64,000 nt of DNA from SCUS01 sp966211675 (GTDB taxonomy: Bacteria; Myxococcota_A; Polyangia; Polyangiales; Ga0077539). Positions within the stretch are counted from its first letter, which is position 1. Each line of letters begins with the position of its first letter. Positions 53,651 through 62,314 of the stretch are shown piece after piece. The DNA lies in assembly GCA_966211675.1 (NCBI GenBank), contig CBIHPK010000004.1:1-64000 (forward strand), read 5' to 3'. The translations under genes were made by a program, and so were the position numbers. Below the pieces are notes generated by a model. That model was given only the letters and a program-made list of their open reading frames with translations, had not been told where the DNA came from and ran no database searches.

Positions 53651-54010
53651 TCAGCTCAGCGCGGCGACGAACTTCGGCGCGGCGATGCGGAGCAGGAAGC
53701 GACCCTTGCCGAGGTTGCCATCGGGCGTGAGCGCGAGCGCGACGAAGTACTCGCCGTTGAGCAGCCGCACCACCGTGGTGAGCTTCTCCGCCTGGATGGC
53801 CACCTCTCGCGCGCCGCCCGCCTCGAGCTGCTCGGCCGCGCGCTGGATGTCCTTGATCACCATCGAGAGCTCCATGCCCACGGTGGTGATGTCGAGCTCG
53901 CTGTCCTCTCGCGTCCAGCTGTCGACGGCGATACCGTCGAACCCCATGAGCAGCCCGGCGACTCCGCCTTCGGTTCCCTCGACGATTTCCCGCAGGGTCT
54001 CATTGAACAT
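53651..54010 (-). CDS. roadblock/LC7-domain protein (MglB-like fold)
   Basis: A 119-residue single-domain roadblock/LC7 protein: MFNETLREIVEGTEGGVAGLLMGFDGIAVDSW begins the fold, followed by VGMELSMVIKDIQRAAEQLEAGGAREVAIQAEKLTTVVRLLNGEYFVALALTPDGNLGKGRFLLRIAAPKF. Such proteins bind small Ras-like GTPases (MglA) as GAPs or scaffolds in myxobacteria. No GTPase gene is adjacent. It is the first gene of a roadblock-aroQ-accB-accC operon and diverges from the membrane-protein gene. Confidence 0.92.
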   Translation of the reverse strand: MFNETLREIVEGTEGGVAGLLMGFDGIAVDSWTREDSELDITTVGMELSMVIKDIQRAAEQLEAGGAREVAIQAEKLTTVVRLLNGEYFVALALTPDGNLGKGRFLLRIAAPKFVAALS

Positions 54011-54031
54011 CGCATCAGCCTCGCGTTTCCG

Positions 54032-55495
54032 GTGATCCGATTCGATCGTGCCAGCGCGGCGGAGAAGGCGTCAACCTCCACGCACACCGGGCACCTCGCG
54101 CTCTGGTCCATCGCCGTCGCCGCCTCGCTCGCCATCGGACCGCGCGCCCCGCTCTATTGGGACAGCCTCGGCTACGTCGACCAGGCGCTCACCGGCCGCG
54201 TCGGAGGCCTCCTCCTGGGACGCCCTCTCTTCGTGCTTGCCTCGCACCTCGCGACGCGCGTGGCGCTCTCGCTCGGCGCCTCGCCCTGGTCCATCGAGCC
54301 GCTGCTGCGCAACACCTGGCTCGCCTTCGCCGCCCTCGCCGCGCCCCTCGCCGCCGCCCTCGCCCGCCGCGTCGGCCTCAGCGCCCGCGCCGCGTGTATC
54401 GCCGGTCTCCTCGTCGCCCTCTCACCCGCCGGGGCTCACACCCGCGACGCCGTGCTCACCGACGGACCCGCCACCGCGATGGTGCTTCTCGCCCTGCTGG
54501 TTCGCGCCGGAGGAGCGGGCGCCTCCCGCACCCTCGCCTCGGGCGCGCTGGTGGGCCTCGCCTTCGGGTTCCGAGAGCAGGCCGCGCTTCATCTCCTCAC
54601 CGCGCTCCTCGTGCCCGTCGGTGTGCCCGCACGCCGCCGGTGGTGGCAGGACGCGCTTCTGCTGGGCGCGGGCTTCGCGCTCGCCGCGGGCGCCCTCGTC
54701 GGGATCGCCCGCGCGACCAACCCCGACTACCTCGCCTCCATCGGCCGCTGGCTCCGTGGCATGGCCGCCGAGCGCCGCGAGCCCCGCGCCCCCGGCGAGG
54801 CCCTCACCCGCTACGCCCTCTGGCTGGTCGCCCTCTCCCCGGTCGCGCTGCCCGCGACGGTCGCGTGGTGGTCCCGCGCCCGCGAGCGATGGTGGCCCAT
54901 GGTGGTGCCCGCGAGCCTCGGCCTGCTCGCCCTGTCGCGCTACCAGGACATCGCCTTCTCGCCGCGCTACCTGCTCACGGAGTTCGTCCTCGCCACCACC
55001 CTGCCCGCGGCGGCCTGGCTCGACCGCGCGCTCCCGAGCCGCGCCGCCCAGCTCGCCTGGATCTTACCCTCCCTGGTATGCCTGCCTCTCGCCGGCCGGC
55101 TCCTCGACGCCCGACAGCGCCCGCTGCGCGAGCTCGTCGCCGCGCTGCCCCGCGACCTCCAGCGGGTGCCTCCCGACGCGGTCGTGGTGACGGGTCAGCC
55201 CTGCCCCGCGGTGCGGCTCACGGCGCGCATCGCCCGCTCCTGGCCCCGCTCCTGGGACGGCCCTCCCCCTCGCTGGACCACGCTCTGCCCGGGCTGGTCG
55301 TGGCCCGACGACCCCTCCGCCCGCCTCGACGAGGCCCTTCGCCTCGGAGCGCCCGTGGTGCTCGACCTCCGCGACGCCGCGTGGCTCGGCGGCCCCCAGC
55401 GACGACGCCGCGCCGAGGTGCTGCGCTTCGCGATCGAGCACGCCGCCGACCCGAGGGTGATTTCATGGAGCGATCCGCCGGGTCGACCGCGGTAG
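54032..55495 (+). CDS. polytopic membrane protein, GT-C (glycosyltransferase 39-like)
   Basis: A 487-residue protein with about ten membrane spans. YWDSLGYVDQALTG in the first loop and ALVGLAFGFREQAAL and YQDIAFSPRYLLTEFVLAT further on resemble GT-C glycosyltransferases of the GT39/ArnT kind, which move sugars from polyprenyl phosphates outside the membrane. The acidic catalytic residue of the first loop (YWDS) is present. The last about 130 residues are soluble. No ATG fits; the GTG at 54032 is used, 21 bp from the divergent roadblock start. Family assignment is tentative. Confidence 0.65.
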   Translation: MIRFDRASAAEKASTSTHTGHLALWSIAVAASLAIGPRAPLYWDSLGYVDQALTGRVGGLLLGRPLFVLASHLATRVALSLGASPWSIEPLLRNTWLAFAALAAPLAAALARRVGLSARAACIAGLLVALSPAGAHTRDAVLTDGPATAMVLLALLVRAGGAGASRTLASGALVGLAFGFREQAALHLLTALLVPVGVPARRRWWQDALLLGAGFALAAGALVGIARATNPDYLASIGRWLRGMAAERREPRAPGEALTRYALWLVALSPVALPATVAWWSRARERWWPMVVPASLGLLALSRYQDIAFSPRYLLTEFVLATTLPAAAWLDRALPSRAAQLAWILPSLVCLPLAGRLLDARQRPLRELVAALPRDLQRVPPDAVVVTGQPCPAVRLTARIARSWPRSWDGPPPRWTTLCPGWSWPDDPSARLDEALRLGAPVVLDLRDAAWLGGPQRRRRAEVLRFAIEHAADPRVISWSDPPGRPR

Positions 55496-55509
55496 GCTGC
55501 ACGCCGCCC

Positions 55510-56199
55510 ATGCGCCTGCTCGCCCTCGACACCAGCACCGCCACCGCCTCCGTCGCCGTCGTGGACGACGGGTGCGTGCTCGCGGAGGTCCATCGACGCC
55601 TCGCCACGGGCCACGCGGCCCACCTGCTCGGGCTCATCGAGCAGGCGCTCTCGCTCTCCGGCCTCAAGCTCGACGAGCTCGACGCGCTGGCCATCGGGAG
55701 GGGACCGGGCTCCTTCACCGGGCTGCGCGCGGGCTTCGCCACGGTTCGTGGGCTCGAGCTCGCCACGGGCCTTCCGCTCTGGGGCGTCGGGTCGCTCCAG
55801 GCGCTCGCGAGCGGGGTGATCGCTCCGGGCTCGCGCACGCTCGTCTGCATCGACGGGCGACGCGACGAGCTCTTCGCGCAGGGATTCGGAGAGCACCAGT
55901 GGCTCCCGCTGATCCACCTGGGCCCCGAGGAGATCGGGCAGCACGCCCTCGCGGCGGCGGGGCATCACCTCATCGCGGTGTACGGCGACCTCGCGCCCGG
56001 CGTGGCCACTCGGCTCACCTCCGCGGCGGTCGATCGCTTCGTGGTGCGGCCCCGGGCGCTCGGGTACCCGACGGGGCGAACGGTGGCGCTGGAGGTGCTC
56101 GCGGGGCGGGCGACGCTCGACGACGGGACCATGGAGCCCACCTACGTGCGAGCGCCGGACGCGAAGCTCCCGAAGGTGGCGCAGGACGCCGGTCGATGA
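55510..56199 (+). CDS. tsaB: tRNA threonylcarbamoyladenosine biosynthesis protein TsaB
   Basis: A 229-residue ASKHA-fold partner of TsaD in forming t6A37 in ANN-decoding tRNAs. MRLLALDTSTATASVAVVDDG, HAAHLLGLIEQALSLSGLKLDELDALAIGRGPGSFTGLRAGFATVRGLELATGLPLWGVGSLQALA and VCIDGRRDELFAQ are the family pattern. The stop overlaps the dtd start (ATGA). TsaD and TsaE are not in the window. Confidence 0.95.
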   Translation: MRLLALDTSTATASVAVVDDGCVLAEVHRRLATGHAAHLLGLIEQALSLSGLKLDELDALAIGRGPGSFTGLRAGFATVRGLELATGLPLWGVGSLQALASGVIAPGSRTLVCIDGRRDELFAQGFGEHQWLPLIHLGPEEIGQHALAAAGHHLIAVYGDLAPGVATRLTSAAVDRFVVRPRALGYPTGRTVALEVLAGRATLDDGTMEPTYVRAPDAKLPKVAQDAGR

Positions 56200-56645
56200 G
56201 GGCGGTCGCGCAGCGGGTGTCCGAGGCCCGGGTGCGGGTCGAGGGTCAGGTGGTGGGCGAGATCGCGAAGGGACTGCTGGTCTACCTGGGCGTGGGGACC
56301 GGCGACGACGAGGCCGCGGCGGTCTACATGGCCGACAAGATCGTGGGGCTGCGGGTCTTCGAGGACGCGGCCGGGAAGATGAGCCTGGACGTCTCGACGG
56401 TGGGCGGCGCGGTGCTGCTGGTGTCGCAGTTCACGCTCTATGGCGACATGCGCCGGGGGCGGCGGCCGTCCTTCGATCGGGCCATGGAGCCGGTGGCCGC
56501 GGAGGCCCTCTACCGCCGGGTGGGAGAGCTCATCGGGGCGCGCGGGGTCGTGGTAGAGACGGGAGTGTTCCGGGCGGAGATGCGGGTGGAGAGCGTCAAC
56601 GAGGGGCCGGTGACCATCCTCGTGGACAGCGCTCGGGAGTTCTGA
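56196..56645 (+). CDS. dtd: D-aminoacyl-tRNA deacylase
   Basis: A 149-residue enzyme removing D-amino acids (and glycine mischarged on tRNA-Ala) from tRNAs. MRAVAQRVSEARVRVEG, GLLVYLGVGTGDDE, VLLVSQFTLYGDMRRGRRPSF and the cis Gly-Pro motif VNEGPVTILVDS match DTD exactly. It overlaps tsaB by four bases, so the two tRNA-quality genes are coupled. Confidence 0.97.
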   Translation: MRAVAQRVSEARVRVEGQVVGEIAKGLLVYLGVGTGDDEAAAVYMADKIVGLRVFEDAAGKMSLDVSTVGGAVLLVSQFTLYGDMRRGRRPSFDRAMEPVAAEALYRRVGELIGARGVVVETGVFRAEMRVESVNEGPVTILVDSAREF

Positions 56646-56662
56646 AGGGAGCGTTTCAGGGG

Positions 56663-57691
56663 ATGTTCCGCTACGTGATCCGAGGGGCGACGCCGGACGA
56701 CGCGCCGCAGATGATGGAGCTGGCGCGGCACCTCAACACGGTGAACCTGCCCAACGACCCGGAGGCGGTGGCGGAGATCCTCGACGTCTCGATGCGGTCG
56801 TTCTCCGGCGCCATCAAGGACCCGCGACGCCGCGAGTTCGTCTTCGTCATCGAAGACCTGCAGGCGCAGCGGATCGTCGGCACCAGCAAGATCCTCGCGC
56901 AGCTCGGCCGCCGCGACGCGCCGTACATCTTCCTCGACGTGATCGTGGAGGAGAAATACAGCCAGACCCTGGACCGGCATTTCGTCCACACGGTGCTTCG
57001 GCTCGGTCACTCCTATGAGGGCCCGACGGAGATCGGCGGGCTCATCGTGCTGCCGGAGTTTCGCCTGGTGCCCGAGCGCGTCGGGATGATGATCTCGTAT
57101 GTGCGCTTCCTGTTCATGGCAATGCACCGGGGGCTCTTCCGCAACGAGGTGGTCGCGGAGCTTCTCCCCCCGCTGCTCCCGGACGGCACAAGCCACCTCT
57201 GGGAGGCGCTCGGACGGAAGTTCACGGACATGAGCTACTCCGAGGCGGACTGGCTCTCCAAGCGCAACAAGGAGTTCATCAAGTCGCTCTTTCCCACTGG
57301 GGACATCTACGTCTCGCTGCTCCCCGTCGAGGCGCAGGAGGTCATCGGCAAGGTCGGGCGCGAGACCCGCGGCGTCGAGAAGATGCTGCGACGCATCGGG
57401 TTCCAGTACTGCAACCGCATCGACCCCTTCGACGGAGGCCCGCACTTCCGCGCCGCCACCGACGAGATCCTGCTGGTGCGCCGCACCCGCCGCGGCCCGG
57501 CCTACCCGGTGGACGACTTCGACGGACAGCGCGCCCTGGTCGCCACGGACCTGCGCGAGGCTCCGTTCTTCCGGGCGACGAGCTGCGCGGTGCGCTTCGA
57601 CGACGTCGGCGCCGTGCTGCTGCCGCGCGCGGCCTTCGACTTCCTCGGCATCGCCGAGGGCGCGGAGGTCTCGGCGCTACCGCTCGATTGA
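56663..57691 (+). CDS. arginine N-succinyltransferase (AstA/AruF) family protein
   Basis: A 342-residue GNAT-related enzyme. YVIRGATPDDAPQMMELARHLNTVNLPNDPEAV, FVFVIEDLQAQRIVGTSKILAQLG, YEGPTEIGGLIVLPEFRLVPERVGMMISYVRFLFMAMHRGLFRNEVVAELLPPLLPDGTSHLWEALGRKFTDMSYSEADWLS and the C-terminal barrel follow AstA/AruF, which transfers succinyl from succinyl-CoA to arginine in AST catabolism. No other ast gene is adjacent, so the substrate may differ. GGGAG lies about 12 bp before the ATG and it follows dtd by 17 bp. Confidence 0.9.
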   Translation: MFRYVIRGATPDDAPQMMELARHLNTVNLPNDPEAVAEILDVSMRSFSGAIKDPRRREFVFVIEDLQAQRIVGTSKILAQLGRRDAPYIFLDVIVEEKYSQTLDRHFVHTVLRLGHSYEGPTEIGGLIVLPEFRLVPERVGMMISYVRFLFMAMHRGLFRNEVVAELLPPLLPDGTSHLWEALGRKFTDMSYSEADWLSKRNKEFIKSLFPTGDIYVSLLPVEAQEVIGKVGRETRGVEKMLRRIGFQYCNRIDPFDGGPHFRAATDEILLVRRTRRGPAYPVDDFDGQRALVATDLREAPFFRATSCAVRFDDVGAVLLPRAAFDFLGIAEGAEVSALPLD

Positions 57692-57697
57692 AGACGA

Positions 57698-58945
57698 TCA
57701 GGGCAGCGTGCGCATCCGCTGTAGCATCAGGAGCGCGGTGAGGTTGCGCACGTTGTAGCCGTACTGGAGGCCCGACGCGGTGAAGTCCCCGGAGGCCGTG
57801 CTGCCTCCGCTCAGGTAGACGGTGGGGTGGATGCCGTCGGCGGAGACGCCGTTCATCGGGAGGCCCTGGAGCGCGGCCCAGTAGTCGATGAGCGGGACGT
57901 GCCGGGCCGCGGCGATGCTCCGGATGGCGGCGTCGATCTGCATCGCCCTCGCCTCGCGGTCGGAGCCGTCGTAGCGGTCGGGGATCGTGCTGAGCGCGGG
58001 CACCGTCCCGGCGGCCTCGATGATGTCGACGATGCGGTTGAGGTTGGCGCTGAAGGCCGCGAGGGTGTTCCGATCGACGTCGTTGGTGCCGTACATCACG
58101 ATCGCCCAGGCGGGGTGGATCGCGTCGAGCTCGCGACGGAGCGGGGCGTCGCTGCCACCGGCGAGCGCGTCGTCGGTGGTCCATCCCGCGGTAGCGCAGA
58201 CGCTCGATCGGTTGAAGGAGTTGACCCCGCCGTCGAGCGGCGTCGCGCTGAAGTACTGGATCGTCGTGCCGAGCGTCGCATAGGCGCCCAGGTCGACCCA
58301 GCCGAAGCCCACGTCGAAGAGGAAGCTCCCGCTCTCCGTGATGGAGTCCCCGATCTTGGCGAAGACCCCGAGGCGGTTGCCCATGGCCGCGCCGCGGGCG
58401 CGGAGATCGCGCACATGAGCCACCGTCGCGCTGTCCCACGCCGGGAGGCCGGGGCTCGACTCCGGCAGCGTCCCCACGTCGGGCGTGCCCGCGTCGACGG
58501 CCACGGGCACGTCGACGACCACGGGCACGTCGCGAACGCCCGCGTCGACGGGCGCTCGCACATCGACGGGGACGGGCACATCGCGAGTGCCCACGTCGAC
58601 CGGTGCGGACGCGTCGCGGATTCCCGCGTCCACGGGCGAGGGCGCGTCGACCACGACGACCACGTCCACGGCCGAGGGCGCGTCGGGGACGCCCAGGTCC
58701 ACCGGGGTGGGCGCGTCGCTCGGATCGGTGTCGCGAGGCGTCTCCACGTCGGGCGCGCGGACGACGCCGGCGTCGACGGGAGGCACGCGGAGGATCTGCG
58801 GTCCGACGTCGATGACGAGGAGCTGAGCGGCATCCTGCTCCGCCGCGTCGTCGGGACCCGGTGCGGTCACGGAGGCCGGACCGCAGCCTGCGAGGAGGCA
58901 GGCGAGGAGGGTCGCGGCGAGGCGCGCGAAGGGACGAGGGCTCAT
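57698..58945 (-). CDS. GDSL/SGNH hydrolase lipoprotein
   Basis: A 415-residue lipoprotein (LLAGC lipobox, Cys21). Residues about 50-165 are a repetitive Asp/Val/Pro/Ala linker (PVDAGVRDVPVVVDVPVAVDAG). The C-terminal SGNH domain has FAKIGDSITESG (block I Ser), MYGTNDVD (block III Asn) and DGIHPTVYLSG (block V Asp-His); the Gly of block II is plausible in the intervening region. SGNH enzymes are esterases or lipases, often acting on cell-wall or exopolysaccharide acyl groups. GGAGGG lies 5-10 bp before the ATG. It converges on the AstA-family gene with 6 bp between stops. Confidence 0.88.
   Translation of the reverse strand: MSPRPFARLAATLLACLLAGCGPASVTAPGPDDAAEQDAAQLLVIDVGPQILRVPPVDAGVVRAPDVETPRDTDPSDAPTPVDLGVPDAPSAVDVVVVVDAPSPVDAGIRDASAPVDVGTRDVPVPVDVRAPVDAGVRDVPVVVDVPVAVDAGTPDVGTLPESSPGLPAWDSATVAHVRDLRARGAAMGNRLGVFAKIGDSITESGSFLFDVGFGWVDLGAYATLGTTIQYFSATPLDGGVNSFNRSSVCATAGWTTDDALAGGSDAPLRRELDAIHPAWAIVMYGTNDVDRNTLAAFSANLNRIVDIIEAAGTVPALSTIPDRYDGSDREARAMQIDAAIRSIAAARHVPLIDYWAALQGLPMNGVSADGIHPTVYLSGGSTASGDFTASGLQYGYNVRNLTALLMLQRMRTLP
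58470..58790 (-). repeat. Asp/Val/Pro/Ala linker repeat in the GDSL lipoprotein
   Basis: Imperfect repeats coding PVDAG, RDVPV and DAPS units, about 100 residues. Composition and spacing mirror the linker of the GH25 lipoprotein and the small lipoprotein at 62283, although these genes are up to 39 kb apart. Confidence 0.75.
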
Positions 58946-59261
58946 GGCCGACCCTCCAATGAGGGAAGACCGAGGACACGGAGAGTGGTCCGGATACGGC
59001 GTTGTCACGATGGCACCTCGCGTCGAGAAAGAGGGGTCGGGGACCCGCGAGGAGAGGCAAAGCGTGCGCGATCGGCCTACGGGTGTTTCGTCTCGCGGAC
59101 GACGGCGCACAGTGCAGGGCCCATGCCCTGTTGCCGGTGGGCGACGAGGCCGCGCGTCCCCGCTGGCCAGGAGCCTCTGGCGTCGCGATTCGCGGCGACG
59201 GCGACGGGTGCGGTCGTCGTGGCAGCGTAGATCAGGTGTGGCTTAGCGCCTCGCCAGCGGG
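58946..59261. other. 316-bp gene-free interval upstream of the GDSL lipoprotein
   Basis: Separates the second PilZ gene from the GDSL gene, both on the minus strand. Short open frames here lack starts with ribosome binding sites, homology or codon bias that I can recognise. It presumably holds the GDSL promoter; no convincing -35/-10 pair, hairpin or repeat was found. Confidence 0.5.
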
Positions 59262-59918
59262 TCACTCCGCGAGGCGGCGGCGGGTCTGCTCTCGGAAGAT
59301 CAGGCTGACCAGGCGATCGCGGTGGCTCTCGCGGATCTCGGTGAATTGGATCGCCAGCACCGACTCGGCGCCGGGCCCTGGCTCTACCCGCAGCACCGCG
59401 CCTCTCGCCGGGAGCGGCGCCATGCTCGCGATCCGGAACTGGATGTCCACCGCGTCGTTGGGCCGCAGTGCGCTGAACTGCACCGCCACCGCCACGCCGC
59501 CTCCGCCCAGGTTGACCGTGCGGGCGTCGAGCTGGAGAGAGCCGTCCGCGCCCGCGAGGCGGAGCGTCATCGGGGGGTTGCGCAGACGGAAGTATCGGCG
59601 TCGCTGGACCCAGATGGTGCCCGGCAGGACCTGGAAGCTCACCGCGAGCAGGCGGCCATCGGAGCGCTCGGTGACGGCCACGGAGCCGAGCATCACCGGG
59701 ACCTTGAGCAGCCCGCTCGCGTCGCCGACCTCCAGGGTCAGCACGCGCGGCCCGGCGAGCAGCTCGGGCACCTCGCGCTCGGGCCCCAGGTGGCACCAGA
59801 TGGACGAGAGGTTGCGGCGGACGAAGTCGACCGTGAGGCGCACCCGCCGATCGGGCGCGAGCTCGAGCTGCACCCGCATGCCCGCGCTGATCAGGGAGAA
59901 GGGATCGGGCGCGTCCAT
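59262..59918 (-). CDS. PilZ-domain protein (second of pair)
   Basis: A 218-residue cytoplasmic protein. An N-terminal YcgR-like half (DPFSLISAGMRVQLELAPDRRVRLTVDFVRRNLSSIWCHLG) precedes a PilZ domain with the c-di-GMP motif QRRRYFRLR (RxxxR) and a second motif DARTVNLGGGGVAVAV in place of the usual D/NxSxxG. The Ser of the second motif is a Gly here, so ligand affinity is uncertain. Start ATG at 59918 lies 4 bp after the upstream PilZ stop. Likely reads c-di-GMP to control motility or surface behaviour. Confidence 0.85.
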   Translation of the reverse strand: MDAPDPFSLISAGMRVQLELAPDRRVRLTVDFVRRNLSSIWCHLGPEREVPELLAGPRVLTLEVGDASGLLKVPVMLGSVAVTERSDGRLLAVSFQVLPGTIWVQRRRYFRLRNPPMTLRLAGADGSLQLDARTVNLGGGGVAVAVQFSALRPNDAVDIQFRIASMAPLPARGAVLRVEPGPGAESVLAIQFTEIRESHRDRLVSLIFREQTRRRLAE

Positions 59919-59922
59919 CGCC

Positions 59923-60570
59923 TCAGGGCTGCGCAAGGTGGATGTAGGACCGCAGCGCGTCGCGCACCGGGGGGGAGAGCTCGTCGAATTGCACGTTCCA
60001 GCGCCAGTCGTGGCCGCCCTCGCCGCGCGACGCCGCGCCCACCAGGCGGCCGCGGGCGGGCAGCGACTGCCCCGTGGGCAGCAGCACGTCGAGCTCGAGC
60101 CCGGCGCCCGGAGCAGGCGGCGCGACGCGGGTGCCCAGCGCGAGGCCCGAAGCGCTCAGGTCGAGCACCTCTCCGTCCACGGTCGAGGCAGCGCCGTCCA
60201 CCCGCACCCTCGCCACGATGCCCGGGCGCGAGGTGCGGTAGAGGCTACGTCGCTGCATGAGCGCGGTGCCGTCGAGCACCTCCAGCTCCAGCCGGAGCGG
60301 GGCCCGCGACAGCTCGCGAAGCTCCGTGGGGACGCTCACCGCCACCGGGCCGGAGCCGCCCATCCGGTGCTGGCGGGTGAGCATGTAGACGCGCCAGTCG
60401 ACGAACTCCACGCCCTCGGCCGCGCGCTCGTCGCCCTCGATCTGGAGGAGCACCCGGCGACGCGAGGGATCGCTGCGCTCGACCCGGAAGGACAGCGAGA
60501 CCCCTTCGCCCACGTCGATGGCCACCACGGCGTCACGGTCCAAATGCTCGAACGGATCGACCTTCAACAT
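59923..60570 (-). CDS. PilZ-domain protein (first of pair)
   Basis: A 215-residue cytoplasmic protein with a YcgR-like N-terminal half (VVAIDVGEGVSLSFRVERSDPSRRRVLLQIEGDE) and a PilZ domain with QRRSLYRTSRP (RxxxR-type) and DGEVLDLSASGLALGT, which keeps the DxSxxG motif intact. It is therefore the better c-di-GMP binding candidate of the pair. It lies 8 bp after the small secreted-protein gene and 4 bp before the second PilZ gene, making a three-gene operon. No GGDEF or EAL gene is in the window. Confidence 0.88.
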   Translation of the reverse strand: MLKVDPFEHLDRDAVVAIDVGEGVSLSFRVERSDPSRRRVLLQIEGDERAAEGVEFVDWRVYMLTRQHRMGGSGPVAVSVPTELRELSRAPLRLELEVLDGTALMQRRSLYRTSRPGIVARVRVDGAASTVDGEVLDLSASGLALGTRVAPPAPGAGLELDVLLPTGQSLPARGRLVGAASRGEGGHDWRWNVQFDELSPPVRDALRSYIHLAQP

Positions 60571-60578
60571 CAGCGCCT

Positions 60579-60962
60579 TCAGCGAGCAGAGCGTCGATGC
60601 ATCGGGACGTCAAGATAGCCGCGCATCCCGTAGGGCAGAGAGGGCGGTGTCCCATATCCATAGGGGAAGATACGAGTGCCCATCATGGCATTGGCGAGCC
60701 AGCCCCAATGGGGATACACGAATGGCCAGTAGACGTTGTTGCCATAGGGACTGAATGCCGGGTAGGTGACGGCGATCGGGGCCCGCGGGGGCGGTGGCGC
60801 GGAGGGCGTCACTCCCCGGAAGTAGCCCGTCCCATCGCCGGTGACGACGCTGGCGGCGGCGCCACGGAAGTAGCCGGTGCCGTCGCCGATGTCCTGGGCC
60901 CATGACGCGGGGCCCAGGGAGACGATCGATACGACGAGGCAGACGAGGGGGCTGGATCTCAT
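60579..60962 (-). CDS. small secreted protein with GDGTGYFRG repeat, function unknown
   Basis: A 127-residue exported protein: signal peptide cut near SWAQ-D (about residue 23). The mature part has two copies of GDGTGYFRG, a Pro-rich stretch, then a Tyr/Trp/Gly/Pro-rich segment (YPAFSPYGNNVYWPFVYPHWGWLANAMMG, YGYGTPPSLPYGMRGYLDVP). GGGAGGAG lies about 8 bp before the ATG. Base composition is less GC-rich than neighbours. It precedes two PilZ genes in one operon. I recognise no family. Confidence 0.72.
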   Translation of the reverse strand: MRSSPLVCLVVSIVSLGPASWAQDIGDGTGYFRGAAASVVTGDGTGYFRGVTPSAPPPPRAPIAVTYPAFSPYGNNVYWPFVYPHWGWLANAMMGTRIFPYGYGTPPSLPYGMRGYLDVPMHRRSAR

Positions 60963-61025
60963 GACGGCGCTCCTCCCGGTCGAGAGCTCAAGGATGCCTC
61001 ATCGCCGTGATGTGGCGAGGGCCCA

Positions 61026-61691
61026 TCAGCGCAACCACAGGTCGAGCGGCGGGTCGTGGGCCACCGCTCGCAGGATGTCCGAGCGGGAGAGGAAGCCCGT
61101 CAGCGCGCCGGCCTCGTCGACCACGGGCAGGCCCGGCAGCCCGGTGTCCAGGAGGGCGCTCGCGACCCGTCGGATGTCCGTGTCCGGGGCGACGCCGGGG
61201 ACCGGGGTCCACATCACGTCGGCCACCCGGCGGGCGAGGAAGGCCGCCCAGACGCGCACGTCGATGCCCGGCGCGGGGAGGCGCTCGGGGCGCAGCAGGT
61301 CCGCGCGGGTGAGCAGCCCGACCAGGGCGCCGCGAGCATCGACCACCGGCGCCTGGCCGAAGGAGCGAGCGGCCAGCAGGGTCCAGGCGTCGAGCACCGA
61401 GGCGTCGGCCCGCACCGTGAGCACCGAGCGGGTCATGAGCTCCTCCACCCTCGTCACCGCGTGGGAGTGCGCCGGGACCGGTAGGCCCTGAGCGTAGGCC
61501 GCGAGCGCGTTGCGGGGCGGAGCGTCGGGCCGGCGCTGCGAGGCCGCCTCGACCGGGTCGCGCGAGCCCGCATCGACCCCGATGGGAGCGATCGCGCGGG
61601 CCGCCGCCGCCTGGCGCACCGACTCGACCCGCCGGAGATCCTCCAGGGGGCCCTCGAACAACCTCCCCTGCACGCCGTGCACATAGAACAT
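61026..61691 (-). CDS. CBS-domain-pair protein
   Basis: A 221-residue cytoplasmic protein. After a short N-terminal part (MFYVHGVQGRLFEGPLEDLR) it carries two CBS domains: VEELMTRSVLTVRADASVLDAWTLLAARSFGQAPVVDARGALVGLLTRADLL and VADVMWTPVPGVAPDTDIRRVASALLDTGLPGLPVVDEAGALTGFLSRSDILRAV. CBS pairs bind adenosine nucleotides as energy or regulatory sensors. ATG at 61691 is fixed by a purine-rich GGGAGGGAGAGG 6 bp upstream. No effector domain is fused; the partner is unknown. Confidence 0.9.
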   Translation of the reverse strand: MFYVHGVQGRLFEGPLEDLRRVESVRQAAAARAIAPIGVDAGSRDPVEAASQRRPDAPPRNALAAYAQGLPVPAHSHAVTRVEELMTRSVLTVRADASVLDAWTLLAARSFGQAPVVDARGALVGLLTRADLLRPERLPAPGIDVRVWAAFLARRVADVMWTPVPGVAPDTDIRRVASALLDTGLPGLPVVDEAGALTGFLSRSDILRAVAHDPPLDLWLR

Positions 61692-61774
61692 CGTCGACCT
61701 CTCCCTCCCCCATAGTCGGTCCCCGACTTTCTTGACAATGGGGATGGAACCGCCGCCCAATCGCGCCACGCACC

Positions 61775-62314
61775 GTGACGTCACTCGCACCTCCCAACGC
61801 CGTCGGGGCGCTCGTCGCGGCAGCGATCCTGCTGGCGGCGACCGGCTCCCACGCCCAGACGGCGGAGCCGATGCAGCACCACTCCATCGCCCTCTCCGGG
61901 GCCTCCGGGCTCTCGCTCGGGAGCGGCGGCGGCAACTCGTACGCGACCCACACGCCGGGCTACGTCGACATCGCCTGGCGGACCTGGCACAGCACCGCCC
62001 CTCAGTGGGTCACCGGCTTCTCGCTGCGCGCCGAGGTCGACGGGCGCGCCAGCGTCGGGGTGGTCCCGCGCTTCGAGTTCTCCCGCTCCGTGGGCCGGCT
62101 GACGCTGCGCCCAGGCGTCGCGGCGGTGGTCTTCTTCGCGCCCTTCGTCCTCGCGGGCCCGGAGGCCTCGGTCACCTTCGACCTGCGCCTCGGCAGCGTC
62201 GTGTCGCTGCTCGGCACCCTCTCCGTGGACCTCTTCTTCCTCGGCAACGACCTGCCACCCCGGTCCGTCGTCGTCGCCGCCAATGGAGCTCTCGGTGTCG
62301 CGATCCACCTCTGA
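61775..62314 (+). CDS. exported small beta-barrel-like protein, function unknown
   Basis: A 179-residue product with a signal peptide (ALVAAAILLAATGSHAQ, cut about residue 28). The mature part alternates polar and hydrophobic residues (SLRAEVDGRASVGVVPRFEFSRSVGRLTLRPGVAAVVFFAPFVLAGPEASVTFDLRLGSVVSLLGTLSVDLFFLG), as expected for outer-membrane beta strands. Start is GTG. It overlaps the next gene by 32 bp. No family recognised. Confidence 0.7.
   Translation: MTSLAPPNAVGALVAAAILLAATGSHAQTAEPMQHHSIALSGASGLSLGSGGGNSYATHTPGYVDIAWRTWHSTAPQWVTGFSLRAEVDGRASVGVVPRFEFSRSVGRLTLRPGVAAVVFFAPFVLAGPEASVTFDLRLGSVVSLLGTLSVDLFFLGNDLPPRSVVVAANGALGVAIHL

Noticed and set aside
58946..59261. Possible small genes in the gap before the GDSL lipoprotein
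   Set aside because: Open frames are short, lack ribosome binding sites and continue antisense into neighbours.
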